The notes under the pieces: model-generated | The model's input: the letters and a program-made list of their open reading frames with translations, nothing else | Database searches by the model: none | What the model was told of the DNA's origin: nothing | Shown here: in pieces, positions 15,453 through 24,545 of the stretch | Layout of the letters: each line of letters begins with the position of its first letter | Position numbering within the stretch: position 1 is the first letter of the stretch | From: Vibrio pomeroyi | GTDB taxonomy: Bacteria > Pseudomonadota > Gammaproteobacteria > Enterobacterales > Vibrionaceae | Assembly (NCBI RefSeq): GCF_024347595.1 | Contig: NZ_AP025506.1 | Location: forward strand, 2,914,001-2,978,000 | Length of the DNA: 64,000 nucleotides | Direction of reading: 5' to 3' | Made by a program: the position numbers and the translations under genes

Positions 15453-17576
15453 TCACATCTTTTTTAGATGCACAATTAAGGCTGACTCCGGGTCTAAAAT
15501 AGGTAAGGTCAATCCAATTTCTTTGAGGTTGTCACCGCTTAACGTCAGTGTTTTATCCAGCCATTGAGGGCGTTGCTTCATCAGTTGGAAACTGGTCTGC
15601 GGCATCTCCACCAGCTTCACTTTGTATTGAGCGTTGTCTTCGACACAACTGATTCGAAGGGGTGACGGCAGAGCATGATCTGGCATGGCTAATTGGCACA
15701 CCGTAATCAACATCTCGTCATCATTTTGCACACCATAAATGTTCTGATTCTTATCCGCAGGATCCATACGGAAGCTACGACCAGAGTGCAGAATATGGCG
15801 GAACTGTTTATGTAGAGCGATATAGTGAGAGAAGGCTTGCTTCTCTTCTTGGGACTCTTTTACTGGGTCTAGCTCAACGCCCATGTGTCCCATTAATGCC
15901 GTTACACCGCGCATATTGATACTATGACGACGATTCGTTGAGTGGCACTCAGCTGGGCCAATGTGTGCGCCCATCACTTCTGGTGGAAAGAAGTAACTCA
16001 TGCCCTTTTGAATCGCTTGACGCTCAAGCGCATCATTACAATCCGATGCCCAAAAGCGATGGGTACGCTTAAGAATTTCAAAATCGATACGACCACCACC
16101 AGACGAGCAAGATTCAATCTCAACCTCTGGGTGTGCCTCGTTAAGTTGGTCAACTAAACGATACAAAGCCTGAGTTTGACCGTGCACTGCAGCTTTGCCA
16201 TTATGGCCAGGTTGAACCAATTCGCGGTTCATGTCCCACTTGAGGTAGGTGATGTTGTAGCGAGTGAGCAGATCATCTAAACGTGAGAACAGGTAATCAA
16301 AGCACTCTGAATTTTGCAGGTCTAAAACATACTGCCAACGACCAGAAGGCTGATGATAACCTTGCAAACCAAGCACCCAATCGGGATGGTTGCGGTATAG
16401 ATTTGAATCTTGGCTCACCATTTCAGGCTCAACCCAAAGGCCAAACTCCATACCTTGTTGGTTCACATGGTCAATAACAGGCTCTAAACCATTCGGGTAT
16501 TTCGCTTCATCAAGATACCAGTCCCCCAGCGCTGCACGTTCACCGTCACGCCCAACGAACCAACCATCATCAATAATGAAACGCTCAACGCCCATCACAC
16601 CGGCTTCCGTCGCCATCTGCATGATGTATTCAGGTTTATGATCGAAGTAGATCCCTTCCCAAGTATTTAAGTGAACAGGACGTGGCTTATCGGTTGGAAA
16701 GTTGATGATGTTATCGCGAACAAATTGCTGAAAACGCTGAGCGATACCATTCAGCCCTGAATTGCTGTAACAGCCAAATAGCCAAGGTGTTTGATAGCTT
16801 GCTTGAGGTTCAAGAATGGATTCGCCCGCTAGCAATAACTCGCCAGCTTGCACAAAACGACGACCATCACTACGAACGTCAGCACGCATTTGGTGGTTGC
16901 CACTCCAACCTAAATGGAAGCCCCACACCAAGCCTTGCTGCTCAGAGAAGCCTTGAGTGCCGGCAAACATACCCGGAAAGTTTTCATGAGAAGTTCGACC
17001 GCGGCGGTTCTCTTGCATGAAACCACCGTGCTCAAAGCGCTGACGCTGTGTTTGGAATTCATGACACCAACGACCATGGAACGTCATCAGCTCATTAGCA
17101 TGATTCGGAAGTGGCAGTGTTGAGGACAATTTGTTGAGGTAGTATTTACTGTCGCCTTTATTGGTAATCGTGACACGCTTTTGAACCACATCAGATTGGT
17201 ATTCAAGCTTAATTTCGACGGTCAGTTCAAGCTTGGCTACCGTGTCTTCAAGAATAAATGTCGCTTGCTGCACGTTAGCTTCACCGTCTGTCGTACCAGC
17301 TTCAACACGCGTGGTATTGAATACAGGCGCCCAATCCAAGCCATCACGATGCCCTTCAACGCCCGGCGCGTTAAAGTGACCACTGCCCAGTTCAGGACAT
17401 AGAGAAAGTGGCACATCGACATCAAGGCGCGCTTGAGAAATCGGTCTCTCAGTTGATAACAGCAGATCTTCATCAATGCTGGCGATCTTCGCTCCCCAGT
17501 GCAGGATCTCTGGAACACGCCCTGATTTGATGATCAAACTGTGGTTTTTACTTGTTAGATGAATAAACTCGCTCAT
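15453..17576 (-). CDS. Alpha-galactosidase, GH36 (RafA type)
   Basis: This 707-aa enzyme has nearly the length of RafA (708 aa). It hydrolyses terminal alpha-galactosides such as melibiose or raffinose. The nucleophile Asp448 lies in LKWDMNRE and the acid/base Asp512 in FWASDCND, after the conserved ESCSSGGGR motif. An N-terminal beta-supersandwich precedes the TIM barrel. No signal peptide is seen, so it is cytoplasmic. I prefer the ATG at 17576; an ATG at 17588 lies against the operator-like palindrome and has no ribosome site. The gene is divergent from the LacI-type regulator and is first in an operon with the symporter. Confidence 0.92.
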   Translation of the reverse strand: MSEFIHLTSKNHSLIIKSGRVPEILHWGAKIASIDEDLLLSTERPISQARLDVDVPLSLCPELGSGHFNAPGVEGHRDGLDWAPVFNTTRVEAGTTDGEANVQQATFILEDTVAKLELTVEIKLEYQSDVVQKRVTITNKGDSKYYLNKLSSTLPLPNHANELMTFHGRWCHEFQTQRQRFEHGGFMQENRRGRTSHENFPGMFAGTQGFSEQQGLVWGFHLGWSGNHQMRADVRSDGRRFVQAGELLLAGESILEPQASYQTPWLFGCYSNSGLNGIAQRFQQFVRDNIINFPTDKPRPVHLNTWEGIYFDHKPEYIMQMATEAGVMGVERFIIDDGWFVGRDGERAALGDWYLDEAKYPNGLEPVIDHVNQQGMEFGLWVEPEMVSQDSNLYRNHPDWVLGLQGYHQPSGRWQYVLDLQNSECFDYLFSRLDDLLTRYNITYLKWDMNRELVQPGHNGKAAVHGQTQALYRLVDQLNEAHPEVEIESCSSGGGRIDFEILKRTHRFWASDCNDALERQAIQKGMSYFFPPEVMGAHIGPAECHSTNRRHSINMRGVTALMGHMGVELDPVKESQEEKQAFSHYIALHKQFRHILHSGRSFRMDPADKNQNIYGVQNDDEMLITVCQLAMPDHALPSPLRISCVEDNAQYKVKLVEMPQTSFQLMKQRPQWLDKTLTLSGDNLKEIGLTLPILDPESALIVHLKKM

Positions 17577-17590
17577 AGCCAATCTCATAT

Positions 17591-17604
17591 TGTTTTCGTA
17601 AACA
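17591..17604. promoter_or_regulatory. Candidate LacI-family operator next to the alpha-galactosidase start
   Basis: TGTTTTCGTAAACA is an imperfect palindrome around a central CG. It lies about 15 bases upstream of the alpha-galactosidase start, where a bound repressor would block initiation. It shares TGTTTTCG and AAACATAA with the site 120 bp away. Confidence 0.6.
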
Positions 17605-17710
17605 TAACTTGAGATTAATAGTGAACCTAGAGACTATAATTAATACTAAATCGAACAAATAACGTGATCTAAAAGCAGTTATTCCTTATGAAAATTTGCA
17701 CAAGATCGAC

Positions 17711-17724
17711 TGTTTTCGGAAACA
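17711..17724. promoter_or_regulatory. Second candidate LacI-family operator, regulator side
   Basis: TGTTTTCGGAAACA, followed by TAAA, closely copies the site at 17591. Two sites 120 bp apart in a 236-bp divergent spacer suggest looping or independent control of the regulator and the alpha-galactosidase operon. Confidence 0.6.
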
Positions 17725-17824
17725 TAAATAGTGTTTCAAATGACATTTATTTGAAGGTGTACAAGGTTTATTTCATCAAGATTGGTTAGGCTTATTTCAT
17801 TGTAAAAGTCTGATGAGCAGAATA

Positions 17825-18898
17825 ATGAGTGTCACCTTTAAAGATGTCGCAAAGTTAGCGGGTGTCTCTACCCAAACCGTTTCTCGAGTGACAAATGGTT
17901 CAGAGAGCGTCGCCGAATTAACACGTAACAAGGTTAATGCGGCCATTAAGCAATTGGGGTATGTACCAAACAAGGGCGCGCAAATGCTCAGTCGAGCTAA
18001 ATCCACCAGCGTTGGGTTGGTGACTCTCGATATGGCATTGCATGGCGCTGCGATGATCGCCAATGGTGTGCGAATGCAAGCACATGATTTGAATTATGGT
18101 ATCGCTTTTTCTGTTGTATCAGAGCCCAACCTCGCTAATACGCGTGAAGCTATCCGTGAATTAATGGCTCAACAGGTCGACAGCATCATTCTGAATGTGC
18201 CTTTAAAAAGTGACGATGCAGAGTTATTAGTCGAACAGTACCAACACTTAAATCTTATCTTCATTGATGTCCCCTCCAACAGCCAAGTGAACTATGTTTG
18301 CGGTGATCACGCAGAAGGAGCAAAACTTGCAGCTCAACATCTGATAGAGAGTGGGCGAACTAACTACCTATTGATCACAGGTCCGAATGAATCCAGTGCC
18401 TCACAGATTCGCCATCAAAGTTGGTTAGCAGCGTTATCAGATACCGATTGCAAAGTGCAGTATCAACACCAAGGGAACTGGCAAGCAGAAAGTGGTTACC
18501 TTGGTGTTCGCGATGCTGTCGCAAAGCAAGCAACATTTGATGCTGTGTTGGTGGCAAGCGATCAGATGGCATTAGGAGTATTACGCGCCCTGCAAGAACT
18601 GCAAATTCCAGTGCCTGACAAGGTCGCAGTCGTCGGTTTTGATGGCATCGAAGACAGCGCTTTCTTTAACCCACCATTGACCACCATCAAACAGGACTTC
18701 ACCACGATTGGTCGACAAGCTGTGGTACTTGCAGAGAAGCTCAACGCTAATTCACAAGATGCTTTGCTACAGCACCATATCGTAACTTCATTACTCACAA
18801 GAGAAAGCAGCCAACCTAAGGTGGCTACTCATTATGAGAAACAAGAGATAGAGCGACTGCTGCAACGGATTCAAACCCTTCTGCCTGAATCTAGATGA
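17825..18898 (+). CDS. LacI-family transcriptional regulator
   Basis: The N-terminal helix-turn-helix VTFKDVAKLAGVSTQTVSRV and the hinge region LGYVPNKGAQMLS are classic LacI/GalR features. They are followed by a periplasmic-binding-protein-like effector domain (VGLVTLDM, IFIDVPS, VAVVGFDG). The protein has 357 aa from the ATG at 17825; an ATG at 17813 would add four residues, and neither has a strong ribosome site. It is divergent from the alpha-galactosidase operon. I infer that it represses the surrounding sugar genes and is released by a galactoside or derivative. Confidence 0.9.
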   Translation: MSVTFKDVAKLAGVSTQTVSRVTNGSESVAELTRNKVNAAIKQLGYVPNKGAQMLSRAKSTSVGLVTLDMALHGAAMIANGVRMQAHDLNYGIAFSVVSEPNLANTREAIRELMAQQVDSIILNVPLKSDDAELLVEQYQHLNLIFIDVPSNSQVNYVCGDHAEGAKLAAQHLIESGRTNYLLITGPNESSASQIRHQSWLAALSDTDCKVQYQHQGNWQAESGYLGVRDAVAKQATFDAVLVASDQMALGVLRALQELQIPVPDKVAVVGFDGIEDSAFFNPPLTTIKQDFTTIGRQAVVLAEKLNANSQDALLQHHIVTSLLTRESSQPKVATHYEKQEIERLLQRIQTLLPESR

Positions 18899-18904
18899 AA
18901 AGAA

Positions 18905-18930
18905 AAAGCGCTAGGGGGAGCTAGCGCTTT
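18905..18930. terminator. Hairpin after the LacI-type gene
   Basis: AAAGCGCTAG and CTAGCGCTTT form a perfect 10-bp stem with a 6-base loop, seven bases after the stop. The plus side lacks a T run while the minus side has one, so termination strength for this gene is uncertain. Confidence 0.6.
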
Positions 18931-19025
18931 AAGACCAACTAAGTCCGTTTAGCCTGGTAGGTTTTTGAGCTATATCATGGGGATATAACCAATTTTTTTA
19001 CTTAGGTAAATCAAAAAGCCTATTC

Positions 19026-19049
19026 TTTACGACTGCTTTGAGTCGTAAA
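19026..19049. repeat. Inverted repeat upstream of the PAP2 gene
   Basis: TTTACGACT and AGTCGTAAA are perfect 9-bp inverted arms, six bases apart, about 125 bases before the PAP2 start. It could be an operator or a hairpin. No T run follows. Confidence 0.5.
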
Positions 19050-19172
19050 TTAAGTATAGTCGGGTTGTGAAAAATGGAAGGAATTATTTCGTTTATTTTT
19101 GCTAAAGCGAATAAAGCTAAAGTAGCAAAGCAGCTTAAATGAACTAACCTTTAATCATGATAGGAAATCTTG

Positions 19173-20294
19173 ATGAAGGGTTATATGGATCCAGAGACGA
19201 CAACCGCTAAACCCGTTCCTCAAAAAGATAAATCAAGCTTGTTATCGTCTTTACTTCATGAATTCAGAAGAAACAAACTGATTTTGTATTATATTGCATT
19301 CACAACTCCGGTAACACTGATTGTAAATTATTTCGTACCTCACGAAGTTCGGTACAACATCTATACCTACTTAGAGATTTTGGCGACAGTCTGCTATGTC
19401 ACCTTTATATTATGGGCAACATACTACTACTGCTACCTGTTGTTTAATCGAGAAAAAAGACCGACAAAACAGTTTATCAACAAGATAAAAACGTTGTTGT
19501 TTCCTGTATCAAAGCCGATCTATTTTGTTCTGTTGATGCTCGTTTTGAATATCTCATTCTCTAGCTACACCTTCCTAAAATCGGTAATCCCTTACCTTAA
19601 TCCATACTTTTTAGATCTCGATTTCTATCATCTAGATAAATGGCTACACTTTGGCATTTCACCTTGGGAAATTACCCACTTTTTCCTGCCTAATGCAATA
19701 GCTTCACTCACCATCAATATCTTGTATAACTTATGGTTTTTTATCATGTGGGGGATGCTACTTTACTTTGTAATTCATCGAAAAGATGACCAACTTCGTA
19801 ACCAGTTTTTGCTCACATTTTTAAGTTCATGGTTTATCATCGGGAACATTATGGCCACCCTACTTTCATCGGCAGGCCCTGTTTTTATTAGCCATTTCAA
19901 CCATCAAGATTTATACCTCCCTTTAATGCAAAGACTAGACATGCAAAGCGCTGAACTCACAGAACATGGCATGATGTCTTTGTGGGCACTGAGTACCCAA
20001 GATGCGCTGTGGGCCAGTTATGTTGGGGGTGTTGGTGATATAGGAACGGGCATATCAGCCATGCCGAGTATGCATGTAACAATATCTGTGCTGATTGCGA
20101 TGGCATCATTCAGACTAAGCAGAAAACTTGGTTACTTAGCTTGGATTTATGCGTTTTTTATTCAGGTTGGTTCAGTACATTTGGCATGGCATTACGCAAT
20201 AGATGGCTATTTCGGCGCAATACTTGTTGTTGCTCTCTGGCACTTGATCGGTTACTTACTCCGAAAGAACGCGCCCTCAATTACTCGGCAGTAA
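19173..20294 (+). CDS. PAP2-superfamily membrane phosphatase/phosphotransferase (Aur1-like)
   Basis: This 373-aa protein has several transmembrane helices in its N-terminal two thirds. Its C-terminal half carries PAP2 active-site motifs: SAMPSMHVT (second motif) and VHLAWHYAIDG (third motif, with the catalytic His and Asp). The first motif is not obvious. This arrangement is typical of the inositol-phosphotransferase-like PAP2 branch acting on lipid-linked phosphates at the membrane. AGGAAA lies seven bases before the ATG at 19173. Its 3' end overlaps the convergent LysR gene by 14 bp. Substrate unknown. Confidence 0.8.
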   Translation: MKGYMDPETTTAKPVPQKDKSSLLSSLLHEFRRNKLILYYIAFTTPVTLIVNYFVPHEVRYNIYTYLEILATVCYVTFILWATYYYCYLLFNREKRPTKQFINKIKTLLFPVSKPIYFVLLMLVLNISFSSYTFLKSVIPYLNPYFLDLDFYHLDKWLHFGISPWEITHFFLPNAIASLTINILYNLWFFIMWGMLLYFVIHRKDDQLRNQFLLTFLSSWFIIGNIMATLLSSAGPVFISHFNHQDLYLPLMQRLDMQSAELTEHGMMSLWALSTQDALWASYVGGVGDIGTGISAMPSMHVTISVLIAMASFRLSRKLGYLAWIYAFFIQVGSVHLAWHYAIDGYFGAILVVALWHLIGYLLRKNAPSITRQ

Positions 20295-21210
20295 TAACAA
20301 TCTCCACCGCTTGAGAAATTATCTTTCTCAAATGAGTATTCTTGTCGTCCAATTGTTTTCCCTTGCGATAAACAAGCTGTATATCGAAGTCTGGGACATC
20401 TATCGGCGGAGCAACTGCTATCAATGAACTATCTACATTAGGGGCATTTCTAGCAACTAGCTTAGGCACAATGCACAATAGCTTTCTTCCACTGATCAAC
20501 CGTTTAACCGTTAAGAAGTTACTCGATGCAATTGCCACTTTTCTTGTGTAGCCCAACTCCGCAAGTTTAATATCAACTGCTGTTTCTAGCGATCCGTTAG
20601 GCGACACCAAGGCATGCTCTACAGAGACAAACGATTTTAGTGACATCGGAAGGTCTACATCCATAACCGATTCATCAAGCAAGCAGACATGCTGCTCAGT
20701 GTAGAGGTGTTCAATACCATACAATTTAGGAGCCTCACCGAAACTACCTATTGCAATATCTAGCTTTGCCTCTTCGAATACCTGCTGGTAATTGGTTCGA
20801 TTAACGTTGAAAAACGCAACTTGAGAGCTTGGCGACGCTTGTTTGATAAAGTCGAATATCATTGGCCCAAACATCTGTTCTGCGTAATCGGTAAGCCCAA
20901 TCTTCCAACTGCCTTTATAATTATCAACTTCAAACCTTTTGGATAAAAGAACTTCTGATTGAATGGTATTAAGCAGAGCCTCAACAGTGCTTGATAATTC
21001 AATCGCTCTGTCGGTTGCTTCCATCTTGCTACCAACACGCTCAAATAAAGGGTCATCGAACAGCTTTCGCAATCGTTGTAGGCTATGACTCATCGCAGAT
21101 TGACTGACATAACAACGCTCAGCAGCCTTGCTGACACTGTTGGTTTTATACAGCGCCTGCAGTGCAATCAGTAAGTTAAGATCGATTCCTTTCCAGTTAA
21201 AATCAGCCAT
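20281..21210 (-). CDS. LysR-family transcriptional regulator
   Basis: This 309-aa protein has the N-terminal LysR helix-turn-helix (NLLIALQALYKTNSVSKAAERCYVSQSAMSHSLQRLRKLFDDPLFER) and a PBP2-like effector domain. The opening pattern is that of the NodD/LeuO-like branch. It is divergent from chrA with a 101-bp spacer, so chrA is its most likely target. Its 3' end overlaps the PAP2 gene by 14 bp. Confidence 0.9.
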   Translation of the reverse strand: MADFNWKGIDLNLLIALQALYKTNSVSKAAERCYVSQSAMSHSLQRLRKLFDDPLFERVGSKMEATDRAIELSSTVEALLNTIQSEVLLSKRFEVDNYKGSWKIGLTDYAEQMFGPMIFDFIKQASPSSQVAFFNVNRTNYQQVFEEAKLDIAIGSFGEAPKLYGIEHLYTEQHVCLLDESVMDVDLPMSLKSFVSVEHALVSPNGSLETAVDIKLAELGYTRKVAIASSNFLTVKRLISGRKLLCIVPKLVARNAPNVDSSLIAVAPPIDVPDFDIQLVYRKGKQLDDKNTHLRKIISQAVEIVITAE

Positions 21211-21311
21211 GTATCATAACCCATTTCATTAATAGTTATAATTAAAACAATTAATTTGAATCATAGTTCAACTCCACCTAAATTACGCTAAACATTTATC
21301 TGGAATCGATC

Positions 21312-22457
21312 ATGCTTTCAATTTTTAAAACCTTTTTCTGGCTTGGCTGGATTAGCTTTGGTGGGCCAGCTGCACACATCGGCTACTTCCGTAAAACCTT
21401 TGTTGAGAAGCTTAATTGGCTATCTGATGAAGAGTACGGGCAAATTGTTGCTCTCAGTCAGTTCCTACCGGGTCCAGGCTCAAGCCAAGTTGGCTTTGCA
21501 GTTGGCTACAAGAAAGGTGGCTTAACTGGTGCGATTGCCGCTTTTATCGGCTTCACATCCCCATCGGTCATTCTTATGCTGATATTGGCTTTAGTGAGCA
21601 ACCAACTATTGGAAGCACCGTTGTTCAACTCAATCATCCACGGACTAAAGCTACTCGCAGTTGTGGTTGTAGCTGATGCAACGTTCGGCATGTACAAAAA
21701 CTTTTGCCAATCAAAGATAGCGACCGCCTTGTGTGTGATGACAGCGATTGTCCTGCTGTTAGTTCCAGGGATCTGGCCGCAAATCTTCGTACTTCTGTTT
21801 GCAGCTATCATTGGCAGCACGTTTTTGACTTCACAAGAGCTAAAGACGGTTCCATCGACACACAAGATATCCATAACACCGCTCATTATTTTCGTAGCGC
21901 TTTTGGTTGGCCTTCCTCTGTTCAGTGCATACTCTCAAGGTATTGAAGTCTTTGGTTTGTTCTACCAAGCGGGCAGCTTAGTATTCGGTGGCGGCCATGT
22001 GGTACTCCCATTGCTACAAAATGGTATTGGCGACCAACTATCGCAAGATGCCTTCCTTACTGGATATGCAGCAGCACAGGCAGTACCAGGGCCTATGTTT
22101 ACACTCGCGACTTACTTAGGTTATGTATTGATGCCATCAGCACCGATCACAGGCGCACTGTTAGCGACGATTGCTGTGTTCTTACCGGGCTTCTTATTAC
22201 TACTAGGTGTACTGAAAAACTGGCAAGCAATTGCGAGCAAACCTCTGGTAGCTGGCGCTCTTACTGGTGTGAATGCGGCAGTTGTAGGTCTACTACTTGC
22301 AGCCCTGTATCAACCTATCTTCACAAGCGCAGTGAGCAGCGGCATAGACTTCGCTCTGATCATTATTGGTGTGTGGCTATTGAAAACAATGAAGATGCCG
22401 ATTGTAGGGTTAGTTGGTACCTTTATCGCGGCAGGTGTAATTCTTAACTACTTGTAA
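21312..22457 (+). CDS. chrA: Chromate transporter ChrA (CHR family)
   Basis: This 381-aa membrane protein has the duplicated CHR-domain structure. The N-terminal half has FFWLGWISFGGPAAHIGYFR and LSQFLPGPGSSQVGFAVG; the second half repeats the pattern with GSLVFGGGHVVLPLL and AAAQAVPGPMFTLATYLG. The family exports chromate, or related oxyanions, by antiport or proton motive force. Environmental Vibrio carry it widely, so a true chromate role is not proven. The divergent LysR gene probably controls it. Confidence 0.92.
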   Translation: MLSIFKTFFWLGWISFGGPAAHIGYFRKTFVEKLNWLSDEEYGQIVALSQFLPGPGSSQVGFAVGYKKGGLTGAIAAFIGFTSPSVILMLILALVSNQLLEAPLFNSIIHGLKLLAVVVVADATFGMYKNFCQSKIATALCVMTAIVLLLVPGIWPQIFVLLFAAIIGSTFLTSQELKTVPSTHKISITPLIIFVALLVGLPLFSAYSQGIEVFGLFYQAGSLVFGGGHVVLPLLQNGIGDQLSQDAFLTGYAAAQAVPGPMFTLATYLGYVLMPSAPITGALLATIAVFLPGFLLLLGVLKNWQAIASKPLVAGALTGVNAAVVGLLLAALYQPIFTSAVSSGIDFALIIIGVWLLKTMKMPIVGLVGTFIAAGVILNYL

Positions 22458-22491
22458 TTAAGCGCTTAAATACCAAACTGACTAACAAATA

Positions 22492-22525
22492 ATAGCCCCT
22501 GATAATGAAACTCATCAGGGGCTAT
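22492..22525. terminator. Terminator between chrA and tadD
   Basis: ATAGCCCCTGAT pairs with ATCAGGGGCTAT (12 bp, 10-base loop), with moderately T-rich flanks on both sides. It lies between the convergent chrA and the end of the tad operon. Confidence 0.85.
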
Positions 22526-22557
22526 CTTCTTTATAATGGTTTAACTTGATAGAAGCG

Positions 22558-23574
22558 TTATATGGGAGTGCTTGCTTTCATTTCCCTTACCTCTGCCAAC
22601 GCTCTATTTAGGTTTTCATTGGCAATTTTGTAGTAAGAAGGTTTTTTATCGATGGCTTGTTGAAGATAGGGAATCGCTTCATCAGGTCTTCCTTGAATGA
22701 TCAGAAAGTACCCAACATTGTTGAGAGCTTCCGGTGCATCCATATGGCGCATGAAAACATTGATCGCCTTTTTCACATCACCTGATGCTAGATAGATAAG
22801 TGCAAGGTTGTTTTGAGCTTTCTCGTTGTTAGGTTCTATCTCTAACGCCGAACGCGTGTACTGATACGCTTCTTTGTAGTTACCATACATGTAGTGGGAA
22901 TAGCCCATGTTCAATAATGCTTTTACCGAAGTCTTATCGATAGTCAGCGATTTCTTAAAATATTCTTGGGCGATCTGATGTTTACCTTCAACATCTTCCA
23001 GCACACCAATCCCCATGTAAGCCAATGCTGGAGACATACTATCAACCTTCAAACCAGCGACTTCACTTTGGCTTAATGCTTGGTAATTTTTCGTCGTTTC
23101 ACTGCTTTTTAAACGAACTTGGTCTGCATTAACGGCTTTAAAGAAATAGCTGCGACCTTCGTCTGTGCGACGCTGTTTGGTATATAAAACACCTAATTGC
23201 TCTAAGACTTCAGTATGTGCAGGGTTAAAATCTAGTGCAGCGAGATACGCTTTTTCAGCGAGAGCATAATTGCCTCTTGATGAGTGAATTCGACCGATAG
23301 TAAAGAGCGTTTTATCGTGAAACTCTTGTTCAGGAAAAGACAGAGATCGGATGTATTCATAGAGAGCTAAATCGATGTTGTTGTCTCTTAATGCCACATC
23401 ACCTCGCATGATGGCTTCTTTTTCACTAACGGGTGGATCGTCACTGGTTAATGTATCTATTGGCTTGCCCGAATACAGCTCGGCATCAAACTGATTAGTA
23501 GGTTCATCAGACGATGCACACCCGAGAATCAATAGCGGCAGTATAAGTAAAACCATTCTATTCATTCGTATCAT
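22558..23574 (-). CDS. tadD: Tad pilus TPR lipoprotein TadD
   Basis: This 338-aa protein starts with a lipoprotein signal (LLILGC near residue 17). It then has several TPR-like helical pairs (NYALAEKAYLAALDFNPAHTE, KALLNMGYSHYMYGNYKEAYQYT). TadD acts as a pilotin-like outer-membrane lipoprotein for the RcpA secretin in other Tad systems. Its ATG overlaps the tadC stop as ATGA, and AGGAG precedes it. It is the last gene of the operon. Confidence 0.88.
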   Translation of the reverse strand: MIRMNRMVLLILPLLILGCASSDEPTNQFDAELYSGKPIDTLTSDDPPVSEKEAIMRGDVALRDNNIDLALYEYIRSLSFPEQEFHDKTLFTIGRIHSSRGNYALAEKAYLAALDFNPAHTEVLEQLGVLYTKQRRTDEGRSYFFKAVNADQVRLKSSETTKNYQALSQSEVAGLKVDSMSPALAYMGIGVLEDVEGKHQIAQEYFKKSLTIDKTSVKALLNMGYSHYMYGNYKEAYQYTRSALEIEPNNEKAQNNLALIYLASGDVKKAINVFMRHMDAPEALNNVGYFLIIQGRPDEAIPYLQQAIDKKPSYYKIANENLNRALAEVREMKASTPI

Positions 23575-24542
23575 AAACTCGCTCCTGGAGATGTCAGTGC
23601 ATCCATTACAATCATCATCCCAGGCCCAAGAGCTACGATAAAGAAGCAAGGCCAAATGAACAACAACATAGGAAATAGCATTTTAGTAGGAATTTTTGCT
23701 GCGATTTCTTCCGCAGCTTGTTGGCGTTTATCTCGGAAATCTTCGGTGTAATCACGTAAGGTTTGCGCCAAACTGCCGCCCATTCTTGAAGCATGTGAAA
23801 GCAAAGACACAAGCCCTTCTAGCTCACGAAGTCCTGTCCGCTCCACCAGTTGACTAAGGGCATCTGGCATAGTGACACCCGCTTGGATTTTGGCAAATAC
23901 CGTATCTAGTTCATCGGCAAGTTCAGGTTGAGAAATGTAGAGCTCATTAGCAACACGCCCTAGAGCAGCATTAAAACCAAGGCCTGATTCAGTACACACA
24001 ACAAGTAGGTCAAGTGCATCCGGCACCCCATTTCTAATTTTTCTTTGTCTCTCTTTTTGCATTTTATTCAACACAAAGTTAGGTAAAAACGTACCGACAA
24101 AGATACAAGTCACAATCAATAAATTGTTGTAACTGTCACCAATGGCTAGATAAAACACAACGAATGCACAAACAAACCCTATTAATGCTGAAAGCACTTT
24201 GAGTGCGTAAAACACCGAGAGTGCACTTTTTTCATGGTATCCCGCATGCATTAATTTTTCGGAATACGTTTCGTTGTCCTTTGTGTTTCCTCTCCCAATA
24301 AATGGCGTTAAAGACTCCAAAGTATTAGTAAAATCATAAGGTTTTCGGCTACCCGTTTGGTTGCCCCCAGAGATCTGCTTTAACTTTTTTTCCAACGGCG
24401 AACGTGAACCAACAAACAAAAAACCTAAAGTCAGAGTAAGTAACATCGTGGTGAGCAGAATCATTCCATACAGCAAGGTTTGACTGCTGATACCGATCTC
24501 AGAGAGTGCTTGTTTCCATACTTCCAAATCAAAGAATTCCAT
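23571..24542 (-). CDS. tadC: Tad inner-membrane platform protein TadC
   Basis: This 323-aa protein has the GspF/T2SSF domain in its C-terminal half (PDALDLLVVCTESGLGFNAAL, LSHASRMGGSLAQTLRDY), bounded by hydrophobic helices. Together with TadB it forms the membrane platform on which the TadA motor works. It begins three bases after the tadB stop and overlaps tadD by four bases. Confidence 0.92.
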   Translation of the reverse strand: MEFFDLEVWKQALSEIGISSQTLLYGMILLTTMLLTLTLGFLFVGSRSPLEKKLKQISGGNQTGSRKPYDFTNTLESLTPFIGRGNTKDNETYSEKLMHAGYHEKSALSVFYALKVLSALIGFVCAFVVFYLAIGDSYNNLLIVTCIFVGTFLPNFVLNKMQKERQRKIRNGVPDALDLLVVCTESGLGFNAALGRVANELYISQPELADELDTVFAKIQAGVTMPDALSQLVERTGLRELEGLVSLLSHASRMGGSLAQTLRDYTEDFRDKRQQAAEEIAAKIPTKMLFPMLLFIWPCFFIVALGPGMMIVMDALTSPGASL

Positions 24543-24545
24543 AAT

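Noticed and set aside
18905..18930. Relationship between this hairpin and the 19-bp repeats upstream of lacZ
   Set aside because: They share AAGCGCTAG, but the hairpin context differs and the match is short enough to be chance.
21506..21886. 126-codon minus-strand frame
   Set aside because: Antisense to chrA, whose CHR-domain motifs are continuous through it.
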